This document shows positions 30,531-38,784 of a DNA stretch of 44,386 bases, piece by piece. The notes beneath the pieces are model-generated. The model was given only the letters and a program-made list of their open reading frames with translations. It did no database searches and had not been told where the DNA came from. Numbering within the stretch: position 1 is the first letter of the stretch; every line of letters begins with the position of its first letter. The translations under genes and the position numbers were made by a program. The DNA is from Treponema sp. GTDB taxonomy: Bacteria > Spirochaetota > Spirochaetia > Treponematales > Treponemataceae. Where the stretch lies: contig JAKSTL010000012.1 in assembly GCA_024402595.1 (NCBI GenBank), positions 1-44,386 on the forward strand, read 5' to 3'.

Positions 30531-32975
30531 TCACACATTGTCTAAAAATTGTTTATCAAATTGACTGGCTGGGGTTGGTTCAGCAAAATAATATCCCTGG
30601 AACATATTTAAGCCAATGGATGAAAAATAATCAAAATGTCTTTCTGATTCTATTCGGTTGGCAATAATTTCAATGCCAAGACTTTGCGCAGTATTTATGA
30701 GATTTGAAAGAATTGTTTTTGATCTTGGTTTATCTGTTCCCTGTTTGAGGGTTTGCAGATTCAATTTTAAATAATCAGTTTTAATAAGTTTGAACATTCG
30801 CAGAGAAGCATATTTTTCGCCAAAATTGTCAATAATTATATCAAAACCAAAATCATGCAGTTTATTCAAAAGCTCTATAGTTTGGGCATAATCTTGAGAA
30901 AGAAAAAACTCTGATATTTCCAGTTTTAAAGATTTTGGATTGATTTTATATTTGTCCACTAAATTGCATAAAACAGAATAAATATCCACATAATACATAT
31001 CATTGAAAGAAATGTTTATACAGATAAAAAAGTCTTTAGGTCGTGTTGTGATTTCCTGATTGTAATAGAAGGATTTTTTTTCTTCTTCCTGCCATTTGTG
31101 AAGTTTTTTAGCCGCTTCTTCCCAGATAAACAAATCAAGTTTAAAGAAAAGACCATGTTTTTCAAAAATGTAGAGAAAGTTTTCTGGAGAAAGCACAGAA
31201 GAGCCTGGTTTTGCCCATCGAAGGAGCGCTTCTGCACCAATGGTTTTTCGTGAGGAATTGATTAAAGGCTGAAGATACATTTCGAACTGACCGCTGGAAA
31301 AAGCATAGTCAAAATCACTGACAATATTTCTGTCATAAAGAAACTTTTTCATAATAGTATCGCTGTAATATGCAAAGTTTTTTTGTGAATTAGGATTCCA
31401 ATTGTCTATGGCCATTAATGCTTTGTCGTACATAAACTTGGCATTTTCGTGAACAATAGTACTTTCATAAACGCCAATCAAAACTTTCATATAGTAAAAA
31501 TTGTTTTCGTTAATTTTTACCACATCAATTATGTTTTCCTGAATTAGGGCTTCTGAAAACTTGGATTGTTCCATTAAAATTGCAAACTTGTCGTCAACAA
31601 TGCGACCAAAAACCGCAAAATGCTCCACATTATTTTTAAGATTTTCTGCCTGCTGAATTAAAATGGAATCTCCGATTTTCTGACCCAGCATATCATTCAG
31701 AAGCTTAAAGTTTTTAATATCGGAGCAAATCATTACCCATTTTTTATTATAATTATCGTTTAGAACTTCATTGGCCACTGTAAAAAAGTAGTCGCGGTTA
31801 TAAAGACCAGTTAAAGTGTCGTGGTTTGCAGTTGCAATATCCTGAAGATATTTTTGAGTTTCTTCTGTTTTATCTCGGAAGTTTAAATAACAGCCAATAT
31901 ATTCATTATCAGAATAAAGTTTTTTGTAAGTAACTTCGAACAGATATTTTTTATTGTCGATTTCCAGAGTTTCGTCGTTTACAACCATATCCAGATTTCG
32001 GGCATAATTTTTTCTAATAAAATTGAGCAGGAAGTTTTCTATAACTCGGGAATTGATTTTCTTAAAATTATAAAACTCCATACGATTTTCAATCAAAAAA
32101 GAGAAAGATATGTTTGAATTATGAAGATTGTTTTTATTTTCTTTGTTTGCTTTGTACTTTTTATTGGCAAATAATTCCTTTGCCTGATTGTTTACATAAC
32201 AAAGACTGTTGGTGTTATCAAACCAGCAGGTTGCCTGTGGATAATCAGATATGATGCTGTTCAAAGTTTCCGTTTTGATAACATCATTTGTTCTAAGCAA
32301 AGAAAAGTTAAAAGCAATGTCTGTTATGAAGCCGTAAAAATAAACAGAAAGATCTTGAGGTAAATCGAAAATATTAGAAATATAACTTAGACTTACGATG
32401 ATAAAATAGGAAATCATAAATCGGCGATATTTTATTTTATAGATGGACGGAACTTTCTGGGTTTTGATAAAAAGTAAAAGTACGGTGATAAGAACGGTAA
32501 TTCCACAGAGAATGTAGTGAAAATACATTGGTTGCTTAATCTGGAGACTCCAGTATTGATGTTGAATAATTGAAAAAGTGCTTCGTTCAATTTCCAGATA
32601 AAGATTTGTAAATGGGTTTGAAAGAATTATAGCGGCGTCAATTAAGAAAAAGAAAACTATAAGTAGGGAAAACCAAGTTTTTTTAGTGCCAACTTTTGAA
32701 TATTTTTTGACATAAAGGAAAACGGACGCAACAATTCCATCAAGGAAAAGAAAGTTCAGGGAATATAATATTAAAGCAAAGCTGTAGTTTGTGGTTGTAA
32801 TTAAAAAAAGATGAACATATATGAGGATAAAACAAAATACAAAGGAAACATTTATATATTTGGTCAGTTCATTGGGATTTTTATTGATGAAATGACACTT
32901 AAAAATCATGACGAGAAAAACAATGGGAATTATACAAAGATAAAAGTAGGTAAGAATATCAAAAATATAAACCAT
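30531..32975 (-). CDS. Seven-helix membrane protein with degenerate GGDEF and EAL domains (second of pair)
   Basis: An 814-residue protein. Seven hydrophobic helices (1-228) resemble the 7TM sensor region of histidine kinases. A PAS-like segment (about 236-370) leads to a GGDEF fold (385-500) whose motif is VDDKF (460-464), and an EAL fold (560-800). The EAL motif itself is kept (Glu582, GAEALLRW), as are Asn654, Glu686 and Lys737, but the metal-binding Asp-Asp pair is Asp716-Asn717 and AEGVE is replaced by ANRIE (772-776). Neither synthesis nor hydrolysis of c-di-GMP is expected; it may bind the nucleotide or a partner. Its ATG overlaps the end of the upstream gene by 17 nt; AGAGG lies 8 nt before the start. 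The two proteins are paralogues. Confidence 0.83.
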   Translation of the reverse strand: MVYIFDILTYFYLCIIPIVFLVMIFKCHFINKNPNELTKYINVSFVFCFILIYVHLFLITTTNYSFALILYSLNFLFLDGIVASVFLYVKKYSKVGTKKTWFSLLIVFFFLIDAAIILSNPFTNLYLEIERSTFSIIQHQYWSLQIKQPMYFHYILCGITVLITVLLLFIKTQKVPSIYKIKYRRFMISYFIIVSLSYISNIFDLPQDLSVYFYGFITDIAFNFSLLRTNDVIKTETLNSIISDYPQATCWFDNTNSLCYVNNQAKELFANKKYKANKENKNNLHNSNISFSFLIENRMEFYNFKKINSRVIENFLLNFIRKNYARNLDMVVNDETLEIDNKKYLFEVTYKKLYSDNEYIGCYLNFRDKTEETQKYLQDIATANHDTLTGLYNRDYFFTVANEVLNDNYNKKWVMICSDIKNFKLLNDMLGQKIGDSILIQQAENLKNNVEHFAVFGRIVDDKFAILMEQSKFSEALIQENIIDVVKINENNFYYMKVLIGVYESTIVHENAKFMYDKALMAIDNWNPNSQKNFAYYSDTIMKKFLYDRNIVSDFDYAFSSGQFEMYLQPLINSSRKTIGAEALLRWAKPGSSVLSPENFLYIFEKHGLFFKLDLFIWEEAAKKLHKWQEEEKKSFYYNQEITTRPKDFFICINISFNDMYYVDIYSVLCNLVDKYKINPKSLKLEISEFFLSQDYAQTIELLNKLHDFGFDIIIDNFGEKYASLRMFKLIKTDYLKLNLQTLKQGTDKPRSKTILSNLINTAQSLGIEIIANRIESERHFDYFSSIGLNMFQGYYFAEPTPASQFDKQFLDNV

Positions 32976-35337
32976 TTGAATTGCCTCTAGTGCTTAGATA
33001 CTTTTCGAATTGACTTAGGGTAAAAGTTGGGGAAAGAGCATTTCCTTGGAAAAGTTGATATTTGTGGCTGGCCAAAAAGTTGATTTTTCCAGTTTGTTCC
33101 ATATTGGTGTGGATTATAAAAATGTTCAAATCATCTGTAAGCTTTTGGAAATTGGTGAAAATTGTTCTGTCAACCTTCTCATTATCATCTGTTGTTGTAT
33201 TATTAAAACTCATATAACGGTTGTCAATTTTTATAGCATTAACTTTTAAGTCGCGAATAAGATTGAGGGATGAAAAACTTTTTCCAAAATTATCCAGAAC
33301 AATGTTGAAACCGTAATCACTAAGGGCGTTTAAAATTTCTATGCATTTTTCTGGTTCGTGACTAATAACATCTTCTGTAATTTCCAAAGAGATGGATTTT
33401 GGTGGAATATTATAACGGTCTGCCAGTTCTGTGAAATGCTGGTAGAGATTTTTGTAAAAGAAGTCTTCGGCGGAAATGTTTAGATTTATTGAAAAATAAT
33501 CGGGAATTAGTTTTTCGTTGCGCCATTTTTGCAGATATTTACAGGCATTTTCCCAGATATATTCATCTAATTTAAAAATCAAACTGTTTTTTTCCAGAAT
33601 TGAAATGAATTTTTCGGCAGGAAAGTCCCCTCGTTGTGGATGATTCCAGCGGGCAAATAGTTCCACAGAATTACATTTTTTCTGTAAAAGTTCCTCTTCA
33701 TTTTTTGCAAAGAAAATTGGCTGCATATTAAAGGAAAATTCATTGTTTTTTAAGGCCGCATGAAATTCATTGATAATATTGGATTCCATTAACAGCTTGT
33801 CCATAAGATTTGTGTCGTAAAAATGAATGATATGGGCGTGATTTGAAGAAGCTGTTTCGGAAGCGATAGTAGCTTTGTCATAAATAGAAACAGGATCTTC
33901 CTTTGGATTTGAAATTTCGTATACGCCAATTTTGATTTTTATAGCATAATTCAAGGATTTTGTAAGATTCTGCAATCTTTCGCTGTTTTTATTGGCAAAA
34001 TTTATTGTAAAAAACTCTTTAGGAATAAGCATTCCAAATCTGTCAGAAGAAATTCTTCCCCGAATACATTTATTGTGCTTTTCTGTAAGAAGAATTTTTG
34101 CCTGTTCAATAAGAATTTTATCACCTAAATCAGTACCAAAAACATCATTGATAAATTTAAAATCCTTGATGTTTGTGGCAATCATATAAAATTCCGTTTG
34201 TGGATTATCTTCAAGAATAATCTTTGTTTGCTTAAAAAATTCATTTCTATTTAAAAGTCCCGTTAAGCTGTCGTGAGTGGATTTTCGTTTTTCAATGCTT
34301 CGTTTTTGAATCTCTTCTGTGCAATCTAAAAATTGTAAATAACTACAGATTTCTTCATTTTTTGAATCCCGCAGAATTTTATATTCAACTTCAAAATAAT
34401 GTTTTTCACCATTTACATTTAAGATTTCTTCACCTTTAACGGAATTAAGACCCTTTTCTCTGGCCACAACTATCCATTCTTTGTTTAAATAATTTTGTGC
34501 AATGTCATTAAGTTTTTCATCATCATCTGTGTTAAAAATCTCATAGGTATTATTATTTTTGAAAATGCAGTTTTTGTTGTAGTCAAAACTGAAAATGGCA
34601 CTGGTTAAGTTTTCAGAATAAACCATGGTCATTAAACTGTTACTGCTTCGTTTTTTTAAATACAGATTCATATAACAAAGATGAAGAGTCATTATTCCTA
34701 AAAGAATGGTGGAGTAGTCAAAGGTCCATCCTTGGAAAAGAAAAAGTATATGAAGTGCAACAAAGGAAGTTATAAATACAAATAATAAAAAGGATGATAT
34801 ATTTCTAAGCCTTGAATCTCTAATAACAGCTCTAAAATATTCAATATAGCTTAATGCTATAAAAAAAGTACTGCACAAAATATGAATATGGAAAAAAGCG
34901 CTGAAATAATATTTCCAATACATACACAGTTTTGCCTGGCTATATACATAATCTGTGTTGAAAATAAAAGGTGCTTTAAGATTGATTGCAAAACAGATAA
35001 AATCCAAAAGTATTAAAAGGAAAACAGTATTTCTTAACCTTTTTGTCCTTTCCACAGTAAAAAACAAATGTGGAATATTGGTCATCTGCAAAATAATAGA
35101 AAAAAAACTGTAAAAAATAAAATCGTAAGTAAAAAAATAAAGAGAACTAAAAAAGCGGCTAACCAGAGGCCTTAAAGTCATAGTCGCAATAAGGAAAAAA
35201 AGCAGATTAAAAAATATTAAAATCGAAAAATTACAGTTTTCCCTTGAAAATCTACCTCTTTGTGTTCGTGAGTACAGACTTACTATAAAAAGCAGAATCA
35301 AGATAATGCTTATGACTATAAATAATAAATATTTCAT
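32959..35337 (-). CDS. Seven-helix membrane protein with degenerate GGDEF and EAL domains (first of pair)
   Basis: A 792-residue paralogue of the gene that follows it. Seven hydrophobic helices lie in 1-225, then a PAS-like part (about 238-345), a GGDEF fold (355-475) with SSDRF (430-434) in place of GGDEF, and an EAL fold (530-780). Here even the EAL triplet is ELF (559-561); Asn618/Asn620 region, Glu652 and Lys703 remain, the Asp pair is Asp682-Asn683, and AEGVE reads HTNME. It is expected to be a non-catalytic receptor. It is first in the minus-strand operon. Upstream there is a TATATA-like hexamer about 12 nt before the ATG and no clear Shine-Dalgarno; 35338-35481 is AT-rich with nothing else I can name. 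Confidence 0.82.
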   Translation of the reverse strand: MKYLLFIVISIILILLFIVSLYSRTQRGRFSRENCNFSILIFFNLLFFLIATMTLRPLVSRFFSSLYFFTYDFIFYSFFSIILQMTNIPHLFFTVERTKRLRNTVFLLILLDFICFAINLKAPFIFNTDYVYSQAKLCMYWKYYFSAFFHIHILCSTFFIALSYIEYFRAVIRDSRLRNISSFLLFVFITSFVALHILFLFQGWTFDYSTILLGIMTLHLCYMNLYLKKRSSNSLMTMVYSENLTSAIFSFDYNKNCIFKNNNTYEIFNTDDDEKLNDIAQNYLNKEWIVVAREKGLNSVKGEEILNVNGEKHYFEVEYKILRDSKNEEICSYLQFLDCTEEIQKRSIEKRKSTHDSLTGLLNRNEFFKQTKIILEDNPQTEFYMIATNIKDFKFINDVFGTDLGDKILIEQAKILLTEKHNKCIRGRISSDRFGMLIPKEFFTINFANKNSERLQNLTKSLNYAIKIKIGVYEISNPKEDPVSIYDKATIASETASSNHAHIIHFYDTNLMDKLLMESNIINEFHAALKNNEFSFNMQPIFFAKNEEELLQKKCNSVELFARWNHPQRGDFPAEKFISILEKNSLIFKLDEYIWENACKYLQKWRNEKLIPDYFSINLNISAEDFFYKNLYQHFTELADRYNIPPKSISLEITEDVISHEPEKCIEILNALSDYGFNIVLDNFGKSFSSLNLIRDLKVNAIKIDNRYMSFNNTTTDDNEKVDRTIFTNFQKLTDDLNIFIIHTNMEQTGKINFLASHKYQLFQGNALSPTFTLSQFEKYLSTRGNSNGLYF

Positions 35338-35481
35338 TTCTATTTACTTTATATAATTTTAATAAAACTAATTAAAATAATGGGCGAGTGCAGATAATCT
35401 TAATCACCCCAATAAAAACTTTTTGCAATTCAATAAAAAACAATTTATTCGCTATAGAACATTATATAGTAAAAAATTATA

Positions 35482-35515
35482 AAAAAAAAGACCCTTGAAA
35501 AATCAAGGGTCTTTT
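35482..35515 (-). terminator. Terminator of tRNA-Phe
   Basis: AAGACCCTTGA pairs with TCAAGGGTCTT around an AAA(A) loop; on the minus strand it ends in a T run (nine A at 35481-35489 on plus). It directly adjoins the tRNA 3' end. Confidence 0.92.
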
Positions 35516-35588
35516 TGCCACCGGTTGGAATCGAACCAACGACACATGGATTTTCAGTCCATTGCTCTACCAACTGAGCTACAGCGGC
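35516..35588 (-). tRNA. tRNA-Phe (anticodon GAA)
   Basis: A complete 73-nt cloverleaf on the minus strand: acceptor GCCGCTG with CGGTGGC, discriminator A, D loop with AGTTGGTAGAGC, anticodon stem ATGGA/TCCAT around CTGAAAA giving GAA, and T arm GTTGG-TTCGATT-CCAAC. CCA is not encoded. Confidence 0.97.
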
Positions 35589-35602
35589 GCGTCGTGATTA
35601 AT

Positions 35603-35631
35603 AATATAAAGAATCGTAAAAAAAATGTCAA
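35603..35631 (-). promoter_or_regulatory. Promoter of tRNA-Phe
   Basis: Minus strand TTGACA (35626-35631), a 17-nt spacer and TATATT (35603-35608). The start would be near 35596, 8 nt before the mature tRNA. The GC-rich stretch just after the -10 (GACGCGCC) resembles a stringent-control discriminator. Confidence 0.85.
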
Positions 35632-35747
35632 CACCCAAAAATAAAAATTTTAAAAAATTTTAAACTTTTTTTAATTCAAAGCATTTTTCAAAATATTTAT
35701 TATCATCTCCCAGATTTGTGAACATATTTACAATATAAATCTCTATG

Positions 35748-35776
35748 TTTAATTTTTTTTTAATTTGCGCTAAAAT
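35748..35776 (+). promoter_or_regulatory. -10 element placed for a leaderless murG mRNA
   Basis: TAAAAT (35771-35776) ends 6 nt before the murG ATG; TTTAAT stands at the -35 position (17-nt spacer). No Shine-Dalgarno precedes the start. An alternative promoter further up (TTGTGA near 35716) would give a longer leader. Confidence 0.45.
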
Positions 35777-35782
35777 GAAAGT

Positions 35783-36946
35783 ATGAAATTAAATGAAAAT
35801 GTTGTTGCTTTCACAGGCGGTGGAACAGGAGGTCACATTTATCCAGGCCTTGCTGTTGCCGATGAATTAAAGAGTCTGGCCGAAAAGCAAAATCACACCC
35901 TTAGAATTATTTGGATTGGATGTTCTGCTAAAAAAGCTATGGATAAAAAAATTGTGGAAAAAGCGGTTTCTGCTTCTGGAAAAACTACAGCCGATGCTTT
36001 TTATGGAATCCCTTCTGGTAAATTACGCCGATATTTTGATTTAAAGAACTTTTCTGATATGTTTAGAATTATTGGTGGTTTTTTTGCCGCCTATTCCATA
36101 TTGAGAAAAGAAAAACCCGCTGTTTTATTTTCAAAAGGTGGCTTTGTCAGTGTTCCCCCTTGTATTGCTGCCCGATTGTTGAAAATCCCGGTTTATACCC
36201 ACGAATGTGACTTTACTTTAGGTCTTGCAAACCGAATAAATTTTAAATCTGCAAAAACTATGTTTGTTTCCTATGAAGAAACTAAAAATCGTTTGTCAGA
36301 AGATGCACAGAAAAGAGTTGTTGTAACAGGAAATCCGGTTCGTCCAACTTTTTATAATGCAGACAAGCAAAAAGGCTATGATTTTTTAGGTATAACAAAT
36401 CCTCAAAAGCCTGTGCTTCTTGTTCTGGGAGGCAGTTCTGGTGCAAAACAGATTAATACTTTGGTTTCTCAGAATCTTGAATGGCTTTGTGAAAATTATA
36501 TAGTCGTTCATCAAACCGGTCTGGTAAATAACGATGCCGCTTTGGAAGAAAAACAAAAACAGCAGTTTGGAGAAAATTATAAGCCTTATGCATTTATTTA
36601 TGAACAGATGCCAGATGTCTTAGCCGCCTCGGATGTAATTCTTTCTAGAGCTGGTGCTAATTCAATTTGGGAAGCTGCGGTTTTGTATAAACCAATGGTT
36701 TTGGTTCCTCTTTGTGGCAGTGGTACTCGTGGAGATCAGGTTGATAATGCAAAGTTTTTTGAAGAATATTCAGCAGCAAAAGTTCTTTTAGGAGACTCTG
36801 CTGATGATGAAAATCTAAAAGTGGCCTTAGGTGATTTTTTAACCGAAGATAACCGAAAAAATTGCATTGAAAATATAAAAAAACTTGTTGGCGAAAAACG
36901 CCCCGCAGAAGAAATTGCAAAAATAATTTTTTCTGAAATCCATTAA
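35783..36946 (+). CDS. murG: UDP-GlcNAc:lipid-I N-acetylglucosaminyltransferase
   Basis: A 387-residue GT-B glycosyltransferase that adds GlcNAc to lipid I to make lipid II at the inner face of the cytoplasmic membrane. It has the glycine-rich GGGTGGHIYPGLA (12-24), GGFVSVPPCIAA (the G loop and membrane-associated region), TGNPVR, the second-domain LLVLGGSSGAKQIN and the donor site SRAGANSIWEAAVLYKPMVLVP. The family pattern H-x2-E before the hinge is YTHECDFTLGLANR here. About 25 residues longer than E. coli MurG, with insertions at 52-66. cvpA follows after 78 nt. No Shine-Dalgarno is seen. Confidence 0.96.
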   Translation: MKLNENVVAFTGGGTGGHIYPGLAVADELKSLAEKQNHTLRIIWIGCSAKKAMDKKIVEKAVSASGKTTADAFYGIPSGKLRRYFDLKNFSDMFRIIGGFFAAYSILRKEKPAVLFSKGGFVSVPPCIAARLLKIPVYTHECDFTLGLANRINFKSAKTMFVSYEETKNRLSEDAQKRVVVTGNPVRPTFYNADKQKGYDFLGITNPQKPVLLVLGGSSGAKQINTLVSQNLEWLCENYIVVHQTGLVNNDAALEEKQKQQFGENYKPYAFIYEQMPDVLAASDVILSRAGANSIWEAAVLYKPMVLVPLCGSGTRGDQVDNAKFFEEYSAAKVLLGDSADDENLKVALGDFLTEDNRKNCIENIKKLVGEKRPAEEIAKIIFSEIH

Positions 36947-37024
36947 AAATATAATCTGTGATATAATACGCTGATTTATTATAAAACTTTATTTAATTAT
37001 ATGTATTAAAAATTTGGAGGAGAT

Positions 37025-37504
37025 ATGAATATTGGAATTGTAGATTTGGTTTTTGGAGGAATTATCCTTCTTTTTGGAATTGTTGCCGCAATAAAAGGTT
37101 TTGTTAAAGCAATTTTTGGAAAACTTTGCTGGATTTTTGGTTTAATCGGCTCTTTTTTCCTATACAAAGTAGCTTTACCTTATATTCTTCCTTACATCAC
37201 CAATGAAATGCTTGCAACCTTTGTTTCTTTTGTGGGCGTTTTTCTGATTCTTTTTCTTGCCATTAAGATTATCGAAGTGATTGTATCAAAAATCTTTTCT
37301 GGAGCAATTTTAGGTGGTCTTGATAAAGCCTTAGGTTTAATTTTTGGATTAGTAGAAGGACTTGCCGTTGTAATTTTAATTATTATGATTGCAGTTAATC
37401 AGCCATTTTTTGATGCTTCTGAACTGTTCAATGGAAGTTTTATCTGTGATTTTCTGTTTCCTTATATTCAGGAAGCCACTGAAACAATTGGAGCTGCTGC
37501 CTAA
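37025..37504 (+). CDS. CvpA family membrane protein
   Basis: A 159-residue protein with four hydrophobic helices (about 6-24, 30-55, 62-88, 100-128) and the family pattern near the start, IVDLVFGGIILLFGIVAAIKG and GLDKALGLIFGLVEG. CvpA proteins are needed for colicin V production in E. coli, and their wider role is thought to lie in envelope homeostasis. An excellent ribosome site GGAGGAG lies before the ATG. The last base of its TAA is the A of the holB start codon, so the two are translationally coupled. TATAAT near 36962 could serve as a promoter. Confidence 0.85.
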   Translation: MNIGIVDLVFGGIILLFGIVAAIKGFVKAIFGKLCWIFGLIGSFFLYKVALPYILPYITNEMLATFVSFVGVFLILFLAIKIIEVIVSKIFSGAILGGLDKALGLIFGLVEGLAVVILIIMIAVNQPFFDASELFNGSFICDFLFPYIQEATETIGAAA

Positions 37505-38736
37505 TGTTTGAAAATCTTGTAAATCAAGATGCTCAGAAATATCTGGTTTCTGATATAAAAAATAATGTTTTTCCTCGTGCAGTTTTGTTTTCTGGAAATG
37601 ATGCTACTGGTAAATTAACCGCCGCTTTGGAAGTAGCCCGTGTTTTATCTTGTGTAAATGCAGAAAAGAAAGGGGATTGGAATTGTACCTGTTCATCCTG
37701 TCTCCGTCATAAAGCATTAACCTGCACAAATATGCTTTTAATGGGCCCTAGAGATTGTGCTTTAGAAATTGCCGCCGCAAAAGAAACTTTTCTAAAAGCT
37801 TACAAGGAAAATGCAAAGTATATTGTGGCAACCAGATATCTTTTTTTAAGAAGTGTTAGAAAACTTACTTTAAGATTCAGCAGTATTTTATGGAAAGGTG
37901 AATCTTCAATAAATAAAGTAGGCGAAGTTATTGAAGAAATAAATGAAAACCTTCAGCAGCTGGATTTTCCCGCAGATTTACCTTCCTATGAAGAAACTGA
38001 AAAACTTTGTCAAAAAATAAATGACCTTACTCTAAAACTGGAAGGCAATTATCTTTATAACACAATTCCTGTAAATCAAATTAGAAATATGGAAGCCTGG
38101 GCTTACATAAAGTCTCAGGAAGGCAAAAAAACTATCATTATTGAAAATGCAGATAGAATGCAAAACAGTGTAAGAAATGCTATCTTAAAAATCCTGGAAG
38201 AACCTCCTGCCGATTGTGTATTCATTTTACTTACTTCAAGAAAAAATGCAGTTTTACCAACCATATTGTCTCGAGTTAGAAATTATTCCTTTAATGACCG
38301 TTTACCTGAACATCAGCTGGAAGTAATAAACAGAGTATTCCATAATGAATCATTTAAAGACAGTCTTACTGAATATCTTTTGAACTATCTTCCAGTGCCA
38401 GTATATAAAATAAGAGAAATTGCCCTTAAAGATTATTATGAAAATATTCTAACAGGAAACATACCTGTAGCTTCCGAAATTGTAAAATCGGCAAATAATT
38501 TTGAACCAAAAATAGAATTGAAATTATTTCTTACAGCCATAGCCCAGAATCAAAAAACTTTGCTAAAAACGCCACAGGGTTGTGAAGCTGCATCTCAACT
38601 GGTAAAAGCGCTTCAAAATTGCTGGGATAATGTAACAACTTTGAATCAGTCTACAGGTGCGGCTTTGGAAGTGCTTACAAGAGAAATTAGTAAAATAAAC
38701 GCAACTAATTCCCGAATATTGTCAAAATCCTTGTAA
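37504..38736 (+). CDS. holB: DNA polymerase III delta-prime-like subunit
   Basis: A 410-residue clamp-loader-type AAA+ protein. The N-terminus has FPRAVLFSGNDATGK (P-loop with Leu38 where Thr or Ser is expected), a cysteine cluster (Cys50, and CTCSSC at 61-66) that matches the zinc module, and TIIIENADRMQNSVRNAILKILEEPP followed by ILLTSRKNAVLPTILSRVR (sensor 1/SRC-like region). Between the zinc module and the AAA+ core, residues about 84-186 are an insertion of roughly 100 residues, mostly helical, absent from E. coli HolB. Delta-prime acts as the stator of the clamp loader and need not hydrolyse ATP, so the weak P-loop fits. Start overlaps the cvpA stop by one base. Confidence 0.85.
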   Translation: MFENLVNQDAQKYLVSDIKNNVFPRAVLFSGNDATGKLTAALEVARVLSCVNAEKKGDWNCTCSSCLRHKALTCTNMLLMGPRDCALEIAAAKETFLKAYKENAKYIVATRYLFLRSVRKLTLRFSSILWKGESSINKVGEVIEEINENLQQLDFPADLPSYEETEKLCQKINDLTLKLEGNYLYNTIPVNQIRNMEAWAYIKSQEGKKTIIIENADRMQNSVRNAILKILEEPPADCVFILLTSRKNAVLPTILSRVRNYSFNDRLPEHQLEVINRVFHNESFKDSLTEYLLNYLPVPVYKIREIALKDYYENILTGNIPVASEIVKSANNFEPKIELKLFLTAIAQNQKTLLKTPQGCEAASQLVKALQNCWDNVTTLNQSTGAALEVLTREISKINATNSRILSKSL

Positions 38737-38784
38737 GATTATTCTTAGAAAATGCCATAAGAAAAACAGATAAGGGACATCAAA

